The position numbers and the translations under genes were made by a program. Below the pieces are notes generated by a model. The model made no database searches, was not told the origin of the DNA, and saw nothing but the letters and a program-made list of their open reading frames with translations. 64,000 nucleotides of DNA from Afipia sp049747295. Lineage in GTDB: Bacteria; Pseudomonadota; Alphaproteobacteria; Rhizobiales; Xanthobacteraceae. The stretch lies in assembly GCF_049747295.1 (NCBI RefSeq), contig NZ_JBMHJM010000002.1, forward strand, positions 1 to 64,000. Direction: 5' to 3'. Of this stretch, positions 43,687 to 51,250 are shown piece by piece. The stretch's first letter is position 1; every line of letters begins with the position of its first letter.

Positions 43687-43896
43687 GTGCTTCAGGGCAC
43701 CTGGCACTTCGGCTTCGGCGACAAGTTCGACAAGAGCAAGCTGAAGACGCTACCGGTCGGCTCGGTTTACACAGAACCCGATAAGGCGCCGCACTTCGCA
43801 ATGACCGGCGACGAACCAGTGATCGTACTGCTCACTGGTAACGGACCTACCGACACAATCTATGAAAATCCCGCGGACGATCCAACAAAGAAGTGA
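43687..43896 (+). pseudogene. C-terminal fragment of a cupin protein
   Basis: The residues L-Q-G-T-W-H-F-G-F-G-D-K-F-D-x-S-K-L-K-T-L-P-V-G-S, then P-H-F-A-M-T-G-D-E-P-V-I-V, match the second half of a cupin barrel. The first half is missing; the fragment begins directly after the DUF3147 stop. A complete cupin gene lies at 46404. This looks like a deletion joint. Confidence 0.75.
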
Positions 43897-44030
43897 AGCA
43901 ATACAGGTACCGACTGCGTCAAAGCTCAGGAAACATAACCCGCCGGAATCTGCGGGTTTTCCGCCTATATTTGGCCGAATTCTCAAACGGACCTGGAAAC
44001 TTCCACAATTCTGCATTGAAAGGAACGAGG

Positions 44031-44694
44031 ATGTCGACAAGCGAACCAAATGAGCTGCTCATGATGCCGCAGCCGTCGCGATCGATGGCGCGAGTATCCC
44101 AGACAGCAAAATGGCCAGGGATCTAAGGCAGTTGGTCCGCGATACGGAAACCGACCTTCTGTTTAACCATTCCACCCTCGTTTATCTTTTCGGAGCCTTA
44201 GGGAAAACGACGTGGGATGAAGTTCGACGCAGAGCTTCTTTACGTCGGCGCAATGTTTCAAGATATGGGTCGTACCGACAGATATCAGAGCTCGCAAAAC
44301 CGCTTCGAGGTCGATAGTGCGAACGTCGCACGTGATTTCCTGCGGGGATATGCGATCCCCGAACGGGAGGTCGAAACGGTGTGGGATGCTATCTCGCTAC
44401 ACACCACACCCGGAATACCTGAACACAAGCGGCCCGAAGTAGCTCTATTGACGTCCGGCGTCGAGATGGGTCCCGCGTACGAGCAATTCACCGAGGCGCA
44501 ATGAAATGCTGACAGCCTACCCTCGCGGAAATTCCTTCAAGAACAACATTATTGGCGCGTTTTATCATGGGATGAAGCACAGGCCGGATAGCACATTCGG
44601 CACAGTCAATGATGACGTCCTCGCTCACTGCGACCCGAATTTCAAGCGCGGGGACTTCTGCAAAATCATATTGCAGTCACGCTGGCCCGGCTGA
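44031..44694 (+). pseudogene. HD-domain protein, decayed paralogue of the gene at 47052
   Basis: The ATG at 44031 follows AAAGGAACGAGG. The pieces I-P-D-S-K-M-A-R-D, R-D-T-E-T-D-L-L-F-N-H-S-T-L-V-Y, F-D-A-E-L-L-Y-V-G-A-M-F, F-E-V-D-S-A-N-V-A-R-D-F-L-R, H-T-T-P-G-I-P and A-Y-P-R-G-N-S-F all align in order with the intact gene at 47052. They sit in different frames, with at least three shifts. The HD doublet is M-F-Q-D, so the metal-binding His is also lost. It has no signal peptide, unlike the intact one. Confidence 0.85.
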
Positions 44695-45035
44695 CCGCGA
44701 CCTGTCTCAAAGGTCGGCCAGCGCGACGCCGTCAAGACTTGCGCTGTCCGATCGGCTGTCATCCCCTCACCCTGGATGCCGTCAGGCCGGTGGCGGCCCC
44801 GATCCTTTTCCTCTCCGAACTCTACGAGATTTGCCAGGAAAAGATCTTTCTTCCTGCTGGCTGAGATTGGATTCGACGGCGCACTCCCGTACCGGGCGGC
44901 GAGAGCTCGATCGGCTGGAATGCAAGGCTCCAACGCAGGCTTCACTGCGCCGCCGACGTGCATCCTGTCCACGGAAGGATCTTCAACACAATCGGTCACT
45001 AAGAGACGCGGCGTATTTTGGTGACGTAGCTCAAC
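44695..45035. other. Intergenic, nothing recognised
   Basis: Open frames exist on both strands, but none has a start site or a family match. It ends at the terminator of the leftward outer membrane protein gene. Confidence 0.4.
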
Positions 45036-45063
45036 AAAAAGCCCCGGACCGTCCGGGGCTTTC
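45036..45063 (-). terminator. Rho-independent terminator of the Omp25-like gene
   Basis: On the minus strand AAAGCCCCGGAC pairs with GTCCGGGGCTTT and is followed by TTTTT. It lies about 25 bases after the stop of the outer membrane protein gene. Confidence 0.85.
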
Positions 45064-45085
45064 AACCTTGCGCTAAGAGAAGAGA

Positions 45086-45922
45086 TCAGTACCTCACGAC
45101 AGCCGGTCCGCCGAACGTGTGGTTGATGCCAACGCGAGCAATCGCACCCGTCGTCTTCCATCTGTAACCAACTTGGCAGAGCCCAGTCCCACCGCAAGCT
45201 CCTGCAGGAAGACCTGGAATGCCATTTGCAGTTGTGGAGACCGTGCCAAGATCATAGTAGAGACCTTCGAACTTGGCCGACCAGGCGCCAGCAAATGCCC
45301 ACTCGACCCCGCCGCCAGCTGTCCAGCCAACACGGGTGTCCGAAATGCTCGCGGGATACATTTGGTTGCCTGCAGGCAGAAAGTTTGAGTTCGCCGTGTA
45401 TTTTACATCGCCATAGGCCAAACCTCCTGTCGCATACAGGAGCACTTGGGGTGCTGCGGCAAATCCTACGCGGCCGCGCACTGTCCCGAACCAGTCGATC
45501 TTCTCGCTGGTTGAAAGCGCAGACCCGGGACCGTATGGGGTGCCATTGAATTGAATGATTGGCGACTGCATCGCAGAGCCGTTTATGTCCGCTCCTTGAA
45601 TGTCAGACTCGATTCCCCACACCCACGCACCAGTCTGCCAATTGTAGCCGATCTGCGCTCCGCCCAGCACACCCTTCGGATTGGGACCGAGAGTGGTCGG
45701 AGCCAGGCTGCCAAATCCAGCCGCAGTTGGCAATGGGTTGAAGGATGTATCCCCATTACCCCAACCGTAGCCGATGTTGCCGCCGACATAGAAACCTGTC
45801 CAGCTGTAGACTGGGACCGCTGGCGAAGGCGACTTTGTATACATCTTTGCTGGAAGATCCGCAGCCGAGGCTGCCCCGACACCAATGACAAGGGCGGAAA
45901 GGGCGAAAGAGAGTCTCTTCAT
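45086..45922 (-). CDS. Omp25/RopB-like outer membrane beta-barrel protein
   Basis: 278 aa. Signal peptide M-K-R-L-S-F-A-L-S-A-L-V-I-G-V-G-A-A-S-A, then A-D-L-P-A-K. The barrel opens W-T-G-F-Y-V-G-G-N-I-G-Y-G-W-G and has the family's alternating strands (G-G-A-Q-I-G-Y-N-W-Q, V-R-G-R-V-G-F-A, L-Y-A-T-G-G-L-A-Y-G, G-W-T-A-G-G-G-V-E-W-A). It ends in N-H-T-F-G-G-P-A-V-V-R-Y with the terminal aromatic used for outer-membrane insertion. Such proteins are abundant surface antigens in Rhizobiales. Confidence 0.92.
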   Translation of the reverse strand: MKRLSFALSALVIGVGAASAADLPAKMYTKSPSPAVPVYSWTGFYVGGNIGYGWGNGDTSFNPLPTAAGFGSLAPTTLGPNPKGVLGGAQIGYNWQTGAWVWGIESDIQGADINGSAMQSPIIQFNGTPYGPGSALSTSEKIDWFGTVRGRVGFAAAPQVLLYATGGLAYGDVKYTANSNFLPAGNQMYPASISDTRVGWTAGGGVEWAFAGAWSAKFEGLYYDLGTVSTTANGIPGLPAGACGGTGLCQVGYRWKTTGAIARVGINHTFGGPAVVRY

Positions 45923-46403
45923 ATGGGCATTCCAAACAGGGCGGAATCAAACAATTTCCTGATCTGTATGCCGTACCTGTTTAGCCGCGTCTGTGCCCCA
46001 TAAACAACAGCACACAACCATTGATGAGTTATTCGCAGAAGTCTCGTAAGTGACTGATTTTGTCAGTGCGTGCTCCCGCGAAACCAGAAGAAGATGTCCG
46101 TTCGGGGTCATTTGCAAATTCCCCGGCCGTTCAGGCTATGTCTGCTCTGCTCCTAGAAGCGGACAATGCCGGCCATATCGTCTGAATGAGGAGGGTCAGT
46201 CAGTCCATAGGTCGTCGCGTTCGTGACTTCGAGGCCCATCAACTCTTGCTTGCGTCTACACAGTCGTACTGGAGAGGTAAGCCGCAGGAGCGACGGCGCT
46301 TTCGTACCGGATATCGTTTCAACGGTACACAATCTTGATAGATTCTTGGTGCTTTTCTCCATCCCAGGAACTGACATCTTCTGGCTGGCAGAAGGAGAAC
46401 TTC
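45923..46403. other. Divergent intergenic region with GGGTCAT-type repeat
   Basis: A dispersed repeat lies at about 46096-46160 (TGTCCGTTCGGGGTCATTTGC). A short ACTGA / TCAGT hairpin is at 46051. No gene recognised. Confidence 0.4.
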
Positions 46404-46817
46404 ATGAGCATCCAGAGAATCGTAATAGCAGTCGGTGCCGCCCTTGCGATTGCAGGTGCTCCTGCAGCGTTTGGCGGTCAAACCGAAACGGTCGCGCCTA
46501 AGTTCGATCAAACGATTCCGACCATCCCTGGTAAGTCGCTTGTCGTCGTGGAAGTCAACTATGCACCGGGCGCGGCTTCCCCGGCGCACACTCACGCGAA
46601 GTCCGCCTTCATCTACGCGTATGTGCTCTTAGGTGAAATCGAGTCGAAGGTGAATGATGGTGATACCCGCATCTACAAGGCTGGCGAGAGCTGGTCTGAA
46701 CCGCCGAGCGCGGTCCATCAGATCAGCCGCAACGCAAGCAGGACTCACCCGGCAAAGCTCCTCGCCGTCTTTGTCGTTGATTCCGCCGACAAGACGCTCA
46801 CCACCCCCCTCAAGTAA
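46404..46817 (+). CDS. Exported cupin protein
   Basis: 137 aa from the ATG at 46404, with AGAAGGAGAACTTC before it. A signal peptide spans residues 1-22 (M-S-I-Q-R-I-V-I-A-V-G-A-A-L-A-I-A-G-A-P). The cupin has P-A-H-T-H-A-K-S-A-F-I-Y-A-Y-V-L-x-G-E-I-E and the later E-P-P-S-A-V-H-Q, so a metal-binding His set is present. It is a periplasmic small cupin of unknown substrate, followed by an AhpD remnant and an HD gene. Confidence 0.88.
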   Translation: MSIQRIVIAVGAALAIAGAPAAFGGQTETVAPKFDQTIPTIPGKSLVVVEVNYAPGAASPAHTHAKSAFIYAYVLLGEIESKVNDGDTRIYKAGESWSEPPSAVHQISRNASRTHPAKLLAVFVVDSADKTLTTPLK

Positions 46818-46831
46818 AAAGCGACAGACCG

Positions 46832-47029
46832 ATGACTGTGGGGGCTCACTACAACCGATCGCAGCAAATGGCGCGTCGGTTCGACGAGAAGGAGATGTCG
46901 GCTCTCACGCTCGCGATCGGTGTGATAAACGATTATACTCGCATCGCCATCGGCTTCGCAACACGCCGCACAGTCCGCACGGCAGACCAGACTCTAAGGG
47001 GTTTAGGAAGCAAAAACGAAAAGACCTAG
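46832..47029 (+). pseudogene. C-terminal fragment of an AhpD / carboxymuconolactone decarboxylase family protein
   Basis: The residues F-D-E-K-E-M-S-A-L-T-L-A-I-G-V-I-N-D-Y-T-R-I-A-I-G-F match the last helix of peroxidase-related AhpD proteins. The catalytic C-x-x-C part is absent. The frame is too short to be complete, so this is a remnant between the cupin and HD genes. Confidence 0.6.
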
Positions 47030-47051
47030 TTTCGCCAGAAAGGAGACGGCC

Positions 47052-47819
47052 ATGAAGCTTCGTTCCGCTCTCGCGTCTGCCGCCCTCGCGATGGTGATCG
47101 CCGGATCGGCTTTTGCATCAAACTGTCAGGCCGAACCGGTCTCGCCGAGCGGCGATAAAGCGGCCTCGAACGCCACAGCTGAGATTTCAGAAGTCAAAGT
47201 TCCCGACACAAAAATGACTCGCGACGCTGCGCATATTATTCATGAGAGCGAAAGCGATTTGCTGTATCAGCACTCTGCGCGCGTTTATTGTTGGGCGGCC
47301 TTGGAAGGAAAACGGAAGGGTCTGACCTTTGACCCGGAACTTCTTTACGTAGCTGCCATGTTCCACGATTATGGTTTGACGGCGGGTTATGGGGACAGCC
47401 ATCTGCGCTATGAGGTGGACGGCGCGAACGCCGCACGCGACTTTCTGAGGAGCCACGGCATCTCAGAAGCTGATAGCCAGAGCGTCTGGCTTGCGATCGC
47501 GCTGCATACAACAAATGGGATTTCCCCGCACCTTTATCCCATCGCTGCATTGCTTGCCCAAGGAGCCAACATGGATCTCGTCGGCGCCGGTTTTCACGAG
47601 TTCACTCAGGCGCAGCGAAGCGCTGTCGAGGCGGCTTATCCGCGCCCGGCACAATTCGCCGAAGGTTTCCTGCAAGAGCTTTACGACAGCCTCAAGCACC
47701 GTCCTGAGACCACCCAAGGGACCGGTCTGGCCGACGTCATGGCCTACAAGGACCCTAGTTTCCACCGCAGGGACTTCAGCCTTCTGATGCGAAAGTCGCC
47801 CTGGACTGGCGGACGATAA
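47052..47819 (+). CDS. Exported HD-domain phosphohydrolase-like protein
   Basis: 255 aa, preceded by GAAAGGAGACGGCC. Signal peptide M-K-L-R-S-A-L-A-S-A-A-L-A-M-V-I-A-G-S-A-F-A. The HD fold includes Y-Q-H-S-A-R-V-Y-C-W-A, L-L-Y-V-A-A-M-F-H-D-Y-G with the HD doublet, and I-A-L-H-T-T-N-G-I. Most HD phosphohydrolases act in the cytoplasm; export here is unusual and is inferred from the N-terminus. A decayed copy lies at 44031. Confidence 0.85.
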   Translation: MKLRSALASAALAMVIAGSAFASNCQAEPVSPSGDKAASNATAEISEVKVPDTKMTRDAAHIIHESESDLLYQHSARVYCWAALEGKRKGLTFDPELLYVAAMFHDYGLTAGYGDSHLRYEVDGANAARDFLRSHGISEADSQSVWLAIALHTTNGISPHLYPIAALLAQGANMDLVGAGFHEFTQAQRSAVEAAYPRPAQFAEGFLQELYDSLKHRPETTQGTGLADVMAYKDPSFHRRDFSLLMRKSPWTGGR

Positions 47820-47888
47820 CCGAAGCCAGCGATCGGTATCGGATCGAACGGACGGACGGAATGCTTTTCGTGCCATTCGAACCCGGCT

Positions 47889-48485
47889 TTAAGGGCCGCG
47901 TCGCATCTGCTCCATGGTTTGCTTCATCTGCTTTTCCGTTTCGTCTGCCATCTTGAGCGACATGTCGGCCATCCGACGGCTGCTTTCCAAAGAGGTTTCC
48001 ACGGTCTCCCGCACAATGTCGCTTTGTGCGGCCACAAAGTCCTGTGGAGTCCGGCAGGTCAATAACCTGTTGATGTGCTCCAAGCTTCTCTCGGCTTGAT
48101 GTTGCACCATCTGAAAATATTCCTGAGAAATGCCACCCATCACTTTCGCGGCACCCGTACCGCTATACAGCAGCGCTTGCGCGTTGCGGGCTGAGTGCTC
48201 GGTTGCTCGCTTTGACTTTTCCGCGTCTTCTCCAGACAGGCCGAGCGTACGACCAAATTGCTCGCCAGACCGTCCCATGACCGAAGTCGCCGCTTCCAGA
48301 CCGGAGCGCCAGGTGGTCTGTAATGTCTCGACGTTTTGTTTCAGCATATCCGCACTTGCACGAGCCACTTCCTGCCCGGCTTCGGCAGCATGGGTAGTTT
48401 GCTCAGCAGCCTGCTCGACGCGGTGGGCTGCCTCCTGGGCTGCCTCTTCCATACGTTGCTTATGGTCTGGGTCTGGCTTTGCCAT
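47889..48485 (-). CDS. Phasin family protein
   Basis: 198 aa from the ATG at 48485, with GGAG upstream. It is almost entirely helical: an N-terminal Glu/Ala/Gln-rich coiled coil, then the phasin_2 core A-R-N-A-Q-A-L-L-Y-S-G-T-G-A-A-K-V-M-G-G-I-S-Q-E-Y-F and T-P-Q-D-F-V-A-A-Q-S-D-I-V-R-E. Phasins bind polyhydroxybutyrate granules. A second phasin-type gene is at 2921. Confidence 0.85.
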   Translation of the reverse strand: MAKPDPDHKQRMEEAAQEAAHRVEQAAEQTTHAAEAGQEVARASADMLKQNVETLQTTWRSGLEAATSVMGRSGEQFGRTLGLSGEDAEKSKRATEHSARNAQALLYSGTGAAKVMGGISQEYFQMVQHQAERSLEHINRLLTCRTPQDFVAAQSDIVRETVETSLESSRRMADMSLKMADETEKQMKQTMEQMRRGP

Positions 48486-49654
48486 CTTGGTTCTCCGGCG
48501 AGTGTGTTGACGACTTTGCCTCAGTCCCTTGCCGAGCAACACAATCGATGTGCGACAGTTCCTTGCGGGCCATTTTTATCTTGGTTTGAATCGCCGCCGC
48601 ACGCGAGCTCTGACCCTGGATGGTCAGCGTGATGGGCTCGAACGTCGCGATGTTTTCCGGGGAGTGCTGATCTCAGCTGCCCCACTTCTTTTTGATTTAG
48701 ATCGGGTAGATCCGGTGGCGATCGTGAACAGTTCGTTGACGAACAGCGCGTTGCCGCGTGATGAACAATACGACGTATAGCATTCACTCGTGCGGCCCAG
48801 GCAGGAATAGAATCATCCGCCCACCGCGACCACGAACACACCGACCATGACGACGATGGCGAGAGAACATATTCAGCAGCTTCATGTGCGCGCTTCTGGC
48901 TGCTCCGATGCGCGTTTTCTATAACAGCACACTCATCGCTAAGAGAACTTGGAGTCCGGAAGACAACAAGCCTCGGAGGAAATGAGCAATCCGCTGTATC
49001 GGCCGTTCGTGCATCGTGACGTTTCGACGTAGCGTCGTCGCCGTCAAATCTCAGGCCAAGAAATGCGGCTTCGCTTTTCCGGATGACCACATTCTCAAGC
49101 GTGAGCGACACGCCATCAGCTCGGATTTATCCCATTTGATATGGTCAAATGCGGGCAGCAGCTGAGCCAAGATTACTCATGGCTCGCACTCTCCGTGGAG
49201 GTGGAGCGCGGCTTACCTGCCGCCCGCGCCCTAACGTTCGTCAGAATGGGAGGAAACGGACGTTTCAAGGTTGAGAAGATTAAACATCGTCGCTCGGCGA
49301 ACGAGCGAGGCCCGGCGAAAGTCGAGATGTTGCTTGCGCCAGCACGGCGCGCGGTGCGACTGATCAAGTAAAGCACCTACGTAGCGACTCAATGATTTGA
49401 AATGTCTGGTGTCGAACAGAGGTCCGGGTTTTGGCGAGCGAAAAGGGTTAGGCCACTAGTCGACCATGGAGGCCGCAAATGACATACAACAGGCCAGCAA
49501 CGCGAATGCCAAGCACCGCACAGGGATCGGTTAAATCGCAGGCGATATACGATGGCTTGAGGCCGTTCCCAACGATCAATCGCCACCTATCTCCACACGT
49601 GCTTACCAGAATGGCTTCACCCTGAGATCCCCAGGACATGGAAAGGATGTCCCG
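48486..49654. other. Long intergenic stretch, no recognised gene
   Basis: About 1.2 kb with open frames on both strands (for example 49141-49371 rightward and 48521-49111 leftward) but no strong ribosome binding sites or family likeness. It may hold decayed genes. Confidence 0.35.
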
Positions 49655-50074
49655 CTACGCCTGCTCACGCTGCGAAACCTGAAGAACTGTCAATTTTCGA
49701 CTTTCTTGATCTGGTGTCTGGAATTCGATTACCCGTCCAACCGACAGACCAATCAAAGCTGCGCCGACCGGAGTGAGTACCGAAATCCGCCGGATCGAGA
49801 TGTCGGCTTCGTGCGGATAAACCAGCACGACTTCGCGGATCTCACCGGTCTTCTCATCGCGATAACTGACCGTCGATCCCATTCGAACTACGCTCTGCAT
49901 TTCGCGGTCGTCTTGGATAACGCGTGCCCGTTCCAGTTCGCGCGCGAGGTACTCGGAAACATCCGGGAAACGACCCATGCTCGAGTTCACAAGCACTTGC
50001 AGACGGCTAAGCTCTTCACCCGCAATGTCGATAGGCGGCAGTTCGGATACAGTGTTGTGACTCATCTTGTTCAT
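49655..50074 (-). CDS. rnk: Rnk / GreA-GreB C-terminal domain protein
   Basis: 139 aa from the ATG at 50074 (MNKMSHNTVSELPP), with GAGGATTGCT before it. The N-terminal helical part is followed by the GreA/GreB C-terminal beta domain: V-R-M-G-S-T-V-S-Y-R-D, L-V-Y-P-H-E-A-D, I-S-V-L-T-P-V-G-A-A-L-I-G-L-S-V-G. The Rnk family (regulator of nucleoside diphosphate kinase) interacts with RNA polymerase without the long Gre coiled coil. It follows a related gene by 11 bases. Confidence 0.85.
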   Translation of the reverse strand: MNKMSHNTVSELPPIDIAGEELSRLQVLVNSSMGRFPDVSEYLARELERARVIQDDREMQSVVRMGSTVSYRDEKTGEIREVVLVYPHEADISIRRISVLTPVGAALIGLSVGRVIEFQTPDQESRKLTVLQVSQREQA

Positions 50075-50085
50075 AGCAATCCTCA

Positions 50086-50556
50086 TCAGGCAGCAGTTGG
50101 TCCCGGATCGCCATCGATCGGGTGGTGATCTGAAAACGCAGGAGCACTAGGCAGCGGTATGACCTTGGAATCCGGCCGCGTCAGACTTTCGATCCGCACA
50201 AAATGCAAGCGGCCGTCATTGAGGTAAGGCATCTTGTCGCCGACATGAAGACCAATCAATGCGGCTCCCAGTGGAGACAAGATCGATATCTGGTAACGAT
50301 ACAATCTGCGGTGTTCCGGCCAGACCAACTGCACCGTCTTCCGCAGGCCATCAAAATCCGCCGAATACGTGATCCACGATCCAATCGTTGCAGTTGATTG
50401 AATGTTTTCCGCATCGCTCTGAACTACCTCAGCGCGGTTGATTTCCGCCATCAGGAATATCCCACCTATATCCCCTCGTTGCGACGCAAGACACGCAAGT
50501 CGCTTGAGGCGTGGATACTCTGACGCTGAAACAATGACCTTAGGAAGAGACACCAC
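50086..50556 (-). CDS. Second Rnk-like GreA-C domain protein
   Basis: About 156 aa from a GTG at 50556, with GAGGGA upstream; the open frame extends further without a good start. It has the same plan as the gene at 49655: R-L-K-R-L-A, I-G-S-W-I-T-Y-S-A-D, L-V-W-P-E-H-R-R, and I-S-I-L-S-P-L-G-A-A-L-I-G-L-H-V-G-D. The tail is longer and proline-rich. Two tandem Rnk-like genes suggest duplication and divergence. Confidence 0.75.
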   Translation of the reverse strand: MVSLPKVIVSASEYPRLKRLACLASQRGDIGGIFLMAEINRAEVVQSDAENIQSTATIGSWITYSADFDGLRKTVQLVWPEHRRLYRYQISILSPLGAALIGLHVGDKMPYLNDGRLHFVRIESLTRPDSKVIPLPSAPAFSDHHPIDGDPGPTAA

Positions 50557-50714
50557 AGCACATTCCCTCTGTCGAAGGTGAAACGGCTCTCCAAGGAAGC
50601 CGTGATCAATTTTGTTCGGAAGAGAATCCGGACGGCGCCGATCAACCGCCCGGCAAAATGCGAACTTGCAGGCGTCCGGCGTGCAGACATAACCGCGCAA
50701 TGCGTGGATCGATG

Positions 50715-50942
50715 TCAACAAAGGTCATCATAAGACACAAGATAGTCTCGTAGGACGTCATCAACATTGCGACGAATGCGCGCACCAGTTCCAACGGTCG
50801 ACAGGCGCAAACGCGCGCCGCGATAAACCCTGGTCGTGCCGTGTTTCTGCCGGACCAGATTGATAGTCTCGCGTAATCTGGCGTTCCGAACGCGACGACT
50901 TGGAACAAAAGCAGGGCCTGATGAACGGGACAACCCAGACAT
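50715..50942 (-). CDS. Possible 75-aa basic protein
   Basis: The frame MSGLSRSSGPAFVPSRRVRN, then L-R-E-T-I-N-L-V-R-Q-K-H-G-T-T and I-R-R-N-V-D-D-V-L-R-D-Y-L, is strongly basic and helical in part. The ribosome binding site is poor, but the sequence looks protein-like. Family unknown. Confidence 0.35.
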   Translation of the reverse strand: MSGLSRSSGPAFVPSRRVRNARLRETINLVRQKHGTTRVYRGARLRLSTVGTGARIRRNVDDVLRDYLVSYDDLC

Positions 50943-50967
50943 CAGACGAGTTGAAGGCCGTTCGGCC

Positions 50968-51087
50968 GTGACGAGCGGCTGGCGGCTGATCGGAGTATTA
51001 GCTTTCTATATTTTGCTGGGTGCTGTCGTAGCCGCATTGTCGGCGGCTATTGGTACTCTGCCTTTTTGGGCTTGGCCAACTCGATAA
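50968..51087 (+). CDS. 39-aa single-helix membrane protein
   Basis: From a GTG at 50968 with AAGG upstream: T-S-G-W-R-L-I-G-V-L-A-F-Y-I-L-L-G-A-V-V, then A-A-L-S-A-A-I-G-T-L-P-F-W-A. One or two hydrophobic helices; very small. It precedes the Mrp operon by 160 bases. Confidence 0.4.
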   Translation: MTSGWRLIGVLAFYILLGAVVAALSAAIGTLPFWAWPTR

Positions 51088-51250
51088 TGGCTAACGCTGA
51101 TCAGTTCTTCTCAACATTTTGTCGCGGCGCAGTGCACCGAACCTGCATGATCGTCAGTGTGAATCCAGGTGTCCGTTCGCTCCAGCTATGCGATGATCAC
51201 AGGCGAACGTTCCGGTCTTCTTTCCAATATAAGGGAGTAAACGAACGCAG

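Noticed and set aside
46047..46084. Possible fourth leader copy (TGACTGATTTTGTCAGTGCGTGCTCCCG)
   Set aside because: It lacks the TCACC/GGTGA stem and the GGAG pairing, so the likeness to the leader family is probably chance.
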